6,624 nucleotides of DNA. It comes from Desulfohalobiaceae bacterium. Lineage in GTDB: Bacteria > Desulfobacterota > Desulfovibrionia > Desulfovibrionales > Desulfothermaceae. Position numbers and translations under genes: made by a program. The stretch lies in assembly GCA_021737115.1 (NCBI GenBank), contig JAIPER010000202.1:1-6624 (forward strand). Reading direction: 5' to 3'. The notes under the pieces are model-generated. The model had not been told where the DNA came from. It made no database searches and saw only the letters and a program-made list of their open reading frames with translations. This document shows positions 1-5,072 of this stretch, one piece after another. Position 1 is the first letter of the stretch, and every line of letters begins with the position of its first letter.

Positions 1-182
1 ACAACAGAATAGCCCAATGACCATTCCGGGAATGGCTCTGAAAAAATTCGGGCAAACCATAACTCACCAGACCTGCCAAGATAACCACTCGGCGAAATGC
101 AGTTGAATTCTTCTTCAGTAATGATCTCGTCCGCTATAGAAGAACGACGAGGCGAAGGTTTCGGACCTTTTTTCTTGGTCAT
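1..182 (-). CDS. Unknown protein, N-terminal 60 residues, cut by left edge
   Basis: An open frame starts at an ATG (bases 182-180) and stays open to the window edge, so only the first 60 codons are seen. An AGGA element about ten bases upstream (193-196, complement of tcct) is a plausible ribosome-binding site and supports this start. The protein begins with a short basic stretch (MTKKKGPKPSPRRSS), followed by an acidic segment (DEIITEEEF) and an aromatic-rich part containing GYLGRSGELWFARIF and EPFPEWSLGYSV. The change from a charged tail to a folded-looking segment without low-complexity sequence suggests a genuine soluble protein. There is no signal peptide or membrane segment in the visible part. 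I do not recognise the family. It reads in the same direction as the other genes but is separated by about 665 bases from the nearest one, so it is probably transcribed on its own. Confidence 0.6.
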   Translation of the reverse strand, partial: MTKKKGPKPSPRRSSIADEIITEEEFNCISPSGYLGRSGELWFARIFSEPFPEWSLGYSV

Positions 183-374
183 GTTTGCTATTTCCTACTC
201 TGCTGACGTACCTGCAAAAAGTCGAAAGCAAGCGATTCGAGTTACTCAATGTTCTTATAATCCTCTGGATTTACCGACCTCTCGTATGAAACTTCGGAAC
301 TGTTTTGAAACAACCGCTCCTTGCAGTCGCTTGATTATGGGGACGAAGGCAGGGACGGCAGAGGATATTTTTCT

Positions 375-488
375 TTCCGCCCGGGCGACTCTCCCCGGGC
401 GGAAGGCCCAGCCGCTGTCGCGGCAAGGGCCGGGTTGCTTTCGCGCCAGAGATGACGCTTTTTGCCCAGGAATGTCGCTGGGCAAAAA
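375..488. repeat. Cluster of three strong hairpins, G+C-rich
   Basis: Three inverted repeats follow one another. The first has arms TTCCGCCCGGG (375-385) and CCCGGGCGGAA (394-404): a perfect 11-bp stem with the 8-base loop CGACTCTC. The second begins on the very next base: GGCCC (405-409) with GGGCC (427-431), enclosing GCCGC (411-415) and GCGGC (420-424) around a TGTC loop. The third has arms TTTTTGCCCAG (459-469) and CTGGGCAAAAA (478-488) with the 8-base loop GAATGTCG. None is followed by a T-run on either strand, so they are not ordinary intrinsic terminators. Loop bases CGAC (386-389) and GTCG (474-477) are complementary and could pair. The element could be a structured RNA, a dispersed palindromic repeat or the remains of a small mobile element; the sequence alone does not decide. 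Confidence 0.6.
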
Positions 489-671
489 AAACTCATCTGC
501 CTTTTCATCCATCCACATAATCTGCCTTTTCATCAAGTGAGGCTTGACGAACGGTTGTTACAAACCTTCAGTTTTTTCATTGATCAAACTGGCAATTATG
601 GACTTCAATCCAGTAGCACAAAAGCTGTACCCTATATTCTTGAACATATTAAATAATTATATGTCAGGCCT

Positions 672-730
672 GCCAGAGGCAGGGCTGACTACTGACCTCT
701 GGCGGTTGCAAAAGGATTTTTTTGCAGCCG
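672..730. repeat. Two overlapping inverted repeats
   Basis: GCCAGAGG (672-679) and CCTCTGGC (696-703) form a perfect 8-bp stem with a 16-base loop. Starting on the last base of that arm, CGGTTGCAAAA (703-713) and TTTTGCAGCCG (720-730) form an 11-bp stem with one G-T pair and a 6-base loop. Neither is followed by a clear T-run in the sense needed for a terminator. Both lie just beyond the end of the DUF4143 remnant. Their role is unknown. Confidence 0.4.
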
Positions 731-847
731 CATCTCTGCTGTGAGCACTACTGATCAGGTAAAAAAACCCACCGCGGAGCGCTTCCACAAAGCACTCCAT
801 CATGGCCCGCCAATCTGACACAATTCTGCACATTGAAACTACAACTT

Positions 848-1498
848 TCAATCTGCAAAAAAATGAGAAACCTTGTTCAAAATTCCCTCTATATTGCTGA
901 CAGGCCAGACCTCCCAATCCGACCTGGCCTGTTGATCATTTCCGCCATACACAACAAGACCGCCCTTGACCCGATCTCCGACGATCTTTGCAAAACGGTT
1001 CATCCCCTGGAAAAAATGCCTGGTCACAGTCTGGCCTGACTTGATTTCGATCAAGACCAGATCCTGTCCACGTTCAAGGAGGAGATCGACTTCATTGCCG
1101 GAACCATCGCGGTAAAAAAAGAGCCTTGGCCGGCGCCCCTGATGGTAGTACTGCTTGAACACTTCAGCCACCACCATATTTTCAAACAGGCTTCCCCGTA
1201 GAGGATCACGGCTGACCTGCCTTTCTTCTTCCAGGCCCAGGAGATAGGCAGCCAGTCCGACATCCCAGAAATAGATTTTAGGAGTCTTGATCAGGCGCTT
1301 GGAAATGTTGGCATGCCAAGGGGGCAATTGAAAGATGATGTAACTCGCCTCGAGAATGGATAACCACTCTCTGGCTGTGGTATGGGAAATTCCTGTTTCA
1401 TTGCCAAGATTTTGGAAATTGAGGAGCTGTCCGGTTCTTCCCGCACAGAGGCGGACAAATTTCTCAAAGAGACTGGCCTGCCGTATTTGTAATCTATT
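848..1498 (-). pseudogene. AAA ATPase/DUF4143 protein, C-terminal remnant lacking the ATPase module
   Basis: The frame between an upstream stop (1499-1501) and the TGA at 848-850 codes 216 residues that match the C-terminal half of the AAA-ATPase/DUF4143 family. The order is as in the family: SLFEKFVRLCAGRTGQLLN, a winged-helix-like part containing GISHTTAREWLSILEASY, the linker KRLIKTPKIYFWDVGLAAYLLG, and then the DUF4143 domain. That domain carries the nuclease-like residues EVD (residues 136-138 of the fragment) and EIK (151-153). Intact members are usually about 380-420 residues and begin with a P-loop ATPase domain, which is absent here. The only possible start inside the fragment is a TTG at 1327 that falls in the middle of the domain. 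The 5' end abuts a hepT stub in another frame, which points to a deletion. I infer a non-functional remnant. Confidence 0.82.
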
Positions 1499-1542
1499 TC
1501 ATCAAGAATATGGCGGATGTATTCAGGCGGTGACAGGGACAC
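1489..1542 (-). pseudogene. hepT: Truncated HEPN toxin gene (DUF86/HepT-like), first ~18 codons only
   Basis: A GTG at 1542-1540, preceded by a strong AGGAGG, opens a frame beginning VSLSPPEYIRHILDEIDY, the typical opening of HEPN-domain DUF86 proteins. These are RNase toxins paired with MNT nucleotidyltransferases. Family members are about 110-140 residues and carry a C-terminal RX4HXY active-site motif. Here similarity stops near base 1489. The frame then reads the DUF4143 remnant out of frame to a stop at 1291-1293, giving an 83-residue junk tail. The start overlaps the end of the MNT gene by 20 bases, the arrangement usual for intact mntA-hepT pairs. Because the catalytic half is missing, no toxin activity is expected. 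Recognition rests on about 18 residues plus the context. Confidence 0.72.
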
Positions 1543-1840
1543 GTTCCACCTCCTTTAAAATATGGGGGCCAATGTGCGGACTGAGACCTTCCGGAGTAAC
1601 AACTTCGACTTTTCGTCCCAAGGTATCTTCAAGAAGGAAAGAAACGTCCATAAAATTATCAAAGGCATGTTTTTCAGGAGTAAATTCCACCAAGATATCG
1701 ATGTCGCTCGAATCGGTCTGCTCTCCTCGCACAAATGACCCAAATAATCCGATACTTGTGACGCCCAAAAATAAAAGCCGTTCCCGTTGCTCCAGGATGC
1801 GTTTGATCAGCTCTTCCTTGGTGGTTACCTTGTTTTCCAT
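1523..1840 (-). CDS. mntA: MNT-domain nucleotidyltransferase, MntA-type antitoxin
   Basis: This 105-residue protein belongs to the minimal nucleotidyltransferase (MNT) family. The core motif GSFVRGEQTDSSDIDILVEF spans residues 34-53: G34-S35 holds the nucleotide phosphates and D46/D48 are the metal-binding aspartates. The usual third acidic residue is probably E79 in GRKVEVV. In characterised HepT-MntA systems this enzyme uses ATP to add AMP to a tyrosine of the HEPN RNase and so neutralises it. The length is normal and no frame damage is visible. The ATG at 1838-1840 has an AAGGAG seven bases upstream (1848-1853). Its expected partner directly downstream is reduced to a stub, so this looks like an orphan antitoxin. 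It might serve no purpose now, or might act against a HEPN protein coded elsewhere. Confidence 0.85.
   Translation of the reverse strand: MENKVTTKEELIKRILEQRERLLFLGVTSIGLFGSFVRGEQTDSSDIDILVEFTPEKHAFDNFMDVSFLLEDTLGRKVEVVTPEGLSPHIGPHILKEVERVPVTA
1549..1554 (-). promoter_or_regulatory. Strong ribosome-binding site for the hepT stub
   Basis: AGGAGG (complement of cctcct) sits six bases before the GTG at 1542-1540, inside the last codons of the MNT gene. It decides the unusual GTG start of the hepT remnant and shows that the truncated gene kept its translation signals. Confidence 0.7.
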
Positions 1841-1874
1841 TTTTCAGCTCCTTCTCGCCATTTTTTTCACCACC

Positions 1875-1912
1875 AAAATATAATATAGACGATTGCAAGG
1901 CAATGAAATCAA
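1875..1912 (-). promoter_or_regulatory. Possible promoter of the MNT gene
   Basis: A very A+T-rich stretch lies 35-70 bases before the MNT start codon. On the minus strand it offers TTGCCT (1903-1898) and TATTTT (1880-1875) with a 17-base spacer, or TTGATT (1912-1907) with TATATT (1887-1882) at a long 19-base spacer. Neither pair is a strong match, so the exact boxes are uncertain. The position and composition suit a promoter for the MNT/hepT unit. Confidence 0.3.
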
Positions 1913-1968
1913 TTACCCAAGGATATGTTTTAAGAGAAGATGTTTTTTTATCCACTAATCTCCACAAA

Positions 1969-1986
1969 ATTTCACCCCAGTGAAAT
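1969..1986. repeat. Perfect palindrome, 7-bp arms
   Basis: ATTTCAC (1969-1975) and GTGAAAT (1980-1986) flank the four bases CCCA. It lies about 130 bases upstream of the MNT start codon on the minus strand, too far to be an obvious operator. It directly adjoins the repeat region at 1987-2185 and may belong to it. Confidence 0.45.
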
Positions 1987-2004
1987 ACGCTTCGTTCTAT
2001 AAGA

Positions 2005-2093
2005 TTTCATGGGGCAGGCTAATTTTCTACCGGCCTGACCCTGATGAAACCCTGCTGCGCAGGACGCTTCGTGTGTTTCATGGGGCAGGTCGG
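2005..2093. repeat. 14-base direct repeat with a complementary segment between the copies
   Basis: TTTCATGGGGCAGG occurs exactly at 2005-2018 and again at 2076-2089. Between them, CCTGACCCTGATGAAA (2034-2049) is complementary to either copy apart from a 2-base bulge and one mismatch. The pairing with the second copy can extend to 2030 and 2093. Two mutually exclusive hairpins are therefore possible. The second one would enclose a small perfect hairpin, CCTGC-TGC-GCAGG (2051-2063). A shorter shared string, acgcttcgt, precedes the two copies at 1987-1995 and 2064-2072, suggesting an imperfect duplicated unit of about 75 bases. The function is unknown. Confidence 0.55.
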
Positions 2094-2109
2094 CCTGAAG
2101 AAAGGTTAA

Positions 2110-2180
2110 TCACCTACGGTGAATTTATTGACCCGCGACAGCGGGATGAAGCTTTCCTGGCTGCGATTAGCAGGCTGGAA
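2110..2180. repeat. Run of three short hairpins
   Basis: TCACC-TAC-GGTGA (2110-2122) and CCCGC-GACA-GCGGG (2132-2145) are perfect 5-bp stems. TTCCTGGCTGC (2154-2164) with GCAGGCTGGAA (2170-2180) pairs at 9 of 11 positions around a 5-base loop. The middle hairpin resembles, on the opposite strand, the inner hairpin at 411-424: both have a GC-only stem closing a TGTC/GACA loop. Together with the neighbouring repeats this makes 1969-2180 rich in potential structure. Confidence 0.4.
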
Positions 2181-2190
2181 AATCTCTTTC

Positions 2191-2220
2191 TTCATTCGTG
2201 TCTATTCGTGAGCATTCGTG
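2191..2220. repeat. Three tandem 10-base units with core ATTCGTG
   Basis: The bases read TTCATTCGTG, TCTATTCGTG and AGCATTCGTG, three head-to-tail units sharing ATTCGTG and spaced one helical turn apart. They lie 50-80 bases past the stop codon of the restriction gene. I recall similar ATTCGTG arrays as dispersed intergenic repeats in other bacterial genomes, but cannot confirm that here. They could also be a protein-binding array. Confidence 0.55.
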
Positions 2221-2270
2221 GACAAAACTCTTTATTGCTTGTAAGATAAATCTTTTGTTCCTTGTCATGA

Positions 2271-5072
2271 TTATATACGCCCCCTCCTGGCCGAACTCAA
2301 AATATCCGTGATATCTCCTGGATCTATAGAGACCTCCCATCGCCAAGTCCCGAACCCGCCGTGCTCGTTCACCCCCCGAACCCATTCGTCCAGGGAGCGC
2401 CGTTTGGTCTGGTCCTGCTCCGTATCCCGGCCTTTGGTCTCCAGGATCAGATGCTCACCGTTTGTCAGGCGGATGAGAAAATCAGGGCGGTATTTGCGGA
2501 CCACCCCTCGATAGACATAGAGGATCTCAAAGCCGAGATGGTCATTCTTGACCCAGGCCGCCACATTTTGGTCATGATCCAGATGGAAGGCCTCGCTCGC
2601 CTCCCAGGTGCTGTCATGAACGCTGAAGTTAATGTGACTCTTTTGGGTCTGGGTGCAGGGTTTGGCAGTGTACCAGGTCATCATATCCCCGGTGGAACGA
2701 ATGGGCCGGTCCCGGTCAAAAACCGGCACGAGCCTGGTGGTGTTGCTGAAGCGGATCGCTTCCCAGATGTGGTGCATGACCTTGGTCATGGACAGGGTGA
2801 TGATCAAGCGCCGCTTGAGATCGTCCCGGTCGAAGATCTCCGGGGTGATGACGATCCGGTCCGAAGTGATGAACCGCTCAACCAGCCTGACCACCTGGGC
2901 CAGCAGGAACTGTCTGTTGCCTATCCATTCCTTTTGCATCTGATCAAAGACGTCCCTGGCTGTTTCAAAGATCACCTTCTGGGTCCGGTATTCCTGGGCC
3001 AAGCCCTCCAGATCGATGTGCGAGAGCTTGCTCACATCGGGCTTGCCGTCCACGGTCGGGGCCAGTTCAGCCAGTTTGGCGATGGAGGCGGCGTTGAGCT
3101 CCAATGGCTCGACCCGGTCCCAGTCCAGCTGCAACCTGGGATTGTAGACCCGGTCGATCCTAATGATGTTGGGCCAGCTGATCCGGTACTCATTCTTTTC
3201 GCTGACCGGTTCGATTGCGGTTTTGGGTTTAGGCGGAGGAGGCACGGTCTCGGACGATTCATGGGGCAAAAAGGTAAAGGGCACGCCGAAGATATTGACA
3301 TATTCGGGCTCAAAGCGGTTGGTTTCCGGGTCGACGTCGTATGAAGTCCGCCGCAACCCCCGACCCACGACCTGTTCGCATAAAAGCTGGCTGCTGAAGG
3401 CCCGCAGCCCCATGATGTGGGTCACGGTCTTGGCATCCCAGCCTTCGGAGAGCATGCCTACGGAAATCACGTTTTGAATCTGCTCCCCGGGTTGTCCGAC
3501 CTTGCCCACGGTGTCCACCTGGCGCCGCAAGAGCTCGGCCTGCTCCTTCCTGGTCAATTTCCTGGTCCCGTTCTCTTCAGAAGCGGTCGGCCCTTGGGCA
3601 TCGACATCAACAATGGGTTCTTCAGAGGCCTCAGCCGATTCCAGGACCCTGGAATCGATGTGCAGGGTCTTTTGGGGATCGGCCAGTTCGGCCAGACGGA
3701 TCCTGTTGTGGTCAAAGGCATACTTGACCCTGGCTGCGGTTTCAGTCCTGTTGACCACCGAAATCATGACCGGCGGGGTGGGATAGCCCTGCTCGCGCCA
3801 GGCCCTGGCTGTCTCGCTCCAGTCATAGCCCAGGAGATAGTAGCCGTTGCTCACCAGATCAGGCAAAGGTTCTTCCGAATCAGCTCTTCGATTCAAGTCG
3901 TCCTTGACTTCATGATCCATGTAGATGTGATAGAGCCTGGAGGCATAGGTCCTGGCATCAGGCAGGGCATCGTCCCTGACCACCACCCTGGGGGTCTTGA
4001 CCAGGCCGGACTCGATGGCGTCGTTTAGGCCGAAATCGCTGACGATCCAGTCAAACAGGGCCTCTTCCGTGCTCTTTTTGCCTGAAGGGGAAAAGGGGGT
4101 GGCCGTGAAATCGTAGCACTTCAAAATGCCCCGGGTCCTGTGGATGCGGTCCAGGCCGCCCACCCACTTGGTGGCCTCCTCGATCTCGTCCCTGGAAATC
4201 CCTTTGATCTTGGACTCGGCCGGAATCCGCCAGGCATGGTGGGCCTCGTCATTGACCACCAGGATGTTTCCGGCCCCGGCCATCTCGCCCAGGACCTCGC
4301 GGACATAGGCCTCGTCACTCTTAGGTCCCCGCTTGTCCACCGAGTGTTTCCTGGCGACCTGCTCTTCAGACTCCCAGTTCAAGGCATGCCAGTTGCGGAT
4401 GATGACCTTGCCCTGCCTGAGCTTATCCAGGAGGGTGGAGGGAACGATCCGGAAGGTCTCATAGTAGTTTCCCGGGCTTGAAGGGTCCAGGACCCCGAGC
4501 CGACTGCGGATGGTCAACCCGGGGGCGACCACGAACACGTTTTTGGAAAAACGGGTGTCCTGGGGGAAGCTGACCTTGTTCAGGATATGCCAGGCCAGGA
4601 CCATGGCCATGACCACGGTCTTGCCCGTCCCGGTGGCCATCTTGGCGCACTCCCGGACAAAATCGCCCCCGTCCCCGGCAATATCCAGACCGAGCCTTTC
4701 GGACTGCGGCGCTTCGAGCAGCCAGATCAGGGTCTCGATGGCTTCCAGTTGGCAGAAGAAGAAGCGCCTGGTCTCGAATTCCTCTTCATTATTCCAGTGC
4801 TCCAAAAGGCGCCTGGTGATGGAGGTCACCCCGGGGTAGCCGCTGTCCCGCCAGGCGCGCACCCGCTTCCGGATCGTGTTCACCAGGGGGATCTCGATGA
4901 ACCGGCCCGGGTCGTCAAAGCCCTTGGAGGTGTCTGAGGCGATCACATACCCGGCCGGCCTTCTGCCGGAAATCTCTGAAAAAGTCCGCCTGTCCCGGTT
5001 GTACTGCCAAAAGGAGGTCGGCTCTTCATACGGCGAGTTGATGATCAACCGGTCGATGTGAGTATGTTCCAT
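2271..5072 (-). CDS. res: Type III-like restriction endonuclease subunit (SF2 helicase-nuclease)
   Basis: This 933-residue protein is the ATP-dependent cleavage subunit of a type III-like restriction system. It works with the methyltransferase subunit coded just upstream to translocate along and cut unmodified DNA. A Q-motif-like segment (FFFCQLEAIETL, about 104-115) precedes Walker A (MATGTGKT, 145-152). Then come DEAH (275-278), motif III FTATPF (322-327), SVGMLSEGWDAKTV (537-550, motif V region) and motif VI QVVGRGLRR (567-575). The C-terminal nuclease domain carries P863-D864 and E878-T-K880, the PD-ExK catalytic residues. All key residues are present, and the length is normal for long type III Res proteins. 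The ATG overlaps the mod stop as TGATG, so translation is probably coupled. The gene ends with TAA; no clear terminator follows. I think it resembles the BPTD_3080-type restriction enzymes, from memory only. Confidence 0.9.
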   Translation of the reverse strand: MEHTHIDRLIINSPYEEPTSFWQYNRDRRTFSEISGRRPAGYVIASDTSKGFDDPGRFIEIPLVNTIRKRVRAWRDSGYPGVTSITRRLLEHWNNEEEFETRRFFFCQLEAIETLIWLLEAPQSERLGLDIAGDGGDFVRECAKMATGTGKTVVMAMVLAWHILNKVSFPQDTRFSKNVFVVAPGLTIRSRLGVLDPSSPGNYYETFRIVPSTLLDKLRQGKVIIRNWHALNWESEEQVARKHSVDKRGPKSDEAYVREVLGEMAGAGNILVVNDEAHHAWRIPAESKIKGISRDEIEEATKWVGGLDRIHRTRGILKCYDFTATPFSPSGKKSTEEALFDWIVSDFGLNDAIESGLVKTPRVVVRDDALPDARTYASRLYHIYMDHEVKDDLNRRADSEEPLPDLVSNGYYLLGYDWSETARAWREQGYPTPPVMISVVNRTETAARVKYAFDHNRIRLAELADPQKTLHIDSRVLESAEASEEPIVDVDAQGPTASEENGTRKLTRKEQAELLRRQVDTVGKVGQPGEQIQNVISVGMLSEGWDAKTVTHIMGLRAFSSQLLCEQVVGRGLRRTSYDVDPETNRFEPEYVNIFGVPFTFLPHESSETVPPPPKPKTAIEPVSEKNEYRISWPNIIRIDRVYNPRLQLDWDRVEPLELNAASIAKLAELAPTVDGKPDVSKLSHIDLEGLAQEYRTQKVIFETARDVFDQMQKEWIGNRQFLLAQVVRLVERFITSDRIVITPEIFDRDDLKRRLIITLSMTKVMHHIWEAIRFSNTTRLVPVFDRDRPIRSTGDMMTWYTAKPCTQTQKSHINFSVHDSTWEASEAFHLDHDQNVAAWVKNDHLGFEILYVYRGVVRKYRPDFLIRLTNGEHLILETKGRDTEQDQTKRRSLDEWVRGVNEHGGFGTWRWEVSIDPGDITDILSSARRGRI

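Larger units (their letters stand above)
183..847. other. Gene-poor intergenic region with structured repeats
   Basis: I see no convincing gene here. The open frames present (for example 97-540 on the plus strand and 255-536 on the minus strand) lack good start signals, overlap each other and read through hairpins. The region is A+T-rich except for a G+C-rich hairpin cluster at 375-488 and an inverted-repeat patch at 672-730, listed separately. Any promoter for the left-edge gene should lie in roughly 183-300 on the minus strand, but I cannot point to a clear -35/-10 pair. No classical terminator (hairpin plus T-run) is evident downstream of the DUF4143 remnant. Confidence 0.6.

Noticed and set aside
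375..488. CRISPR array or attC-like site
   Set aside because: The three hairpins differ in sequence and there are no repeated units with unique spacers. The conserved attC core sites are absent.
459..490. Intrinsic terminator
   Set aside because: The stem is strong, but on both strands the hairpin is followed by A residues, not by T residues, so it does not fit the standard terminator.
97..540. Plus-strand frame of 147 codons
   Set aside because: It overlaps the left-edge gene antisense and crosses the triple-hairpin cluster. No ribosome-binding site or family resemblance.
657..917. Minus-strand frame of 86 codons beyond the DUF4143 remnant
   Set aside because: It overlaps the end of the DUF4143 frame, is Cys/Arg/Ser-rich in a random-looking way, and passes through the inverted repeats at 672-730.
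1291..1542. An 83-codon fused frame as a functional HepT-like protein
   Set aside because: After the first 18 codons it reads the DUF4143 gene in the wrong frame, so most of the product is meaningless.
1674..1967. Minus-strand frame of 97 codons upstream of and overlapping the MNT gene
   Set aside because: It overlaps the MNT gene out of frame, has no ribosome-binding site and reads through the likely promoter.
1980..2249. Plus-strand 89-codon frame with reasonable-looking codons (part reads RPEERLITYGEFIDPRQRDEAF)
   Set aside because: It starts with GTG without a ribosome-binding site, opposes all neighbours, and runs through the direct repeats, hairpins and the ATTCGTG array. I do not recognise the product. 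It could be a fragment of an old gene, but the sequence does not show it.
2361..3344. Long plus-strand frame (327 codons) opposite res
   Set aside because: It is the antisense shadow of a G+C-rich gene with clear helicase and nuclease motifs. The shadow protein has no recognisable domain.
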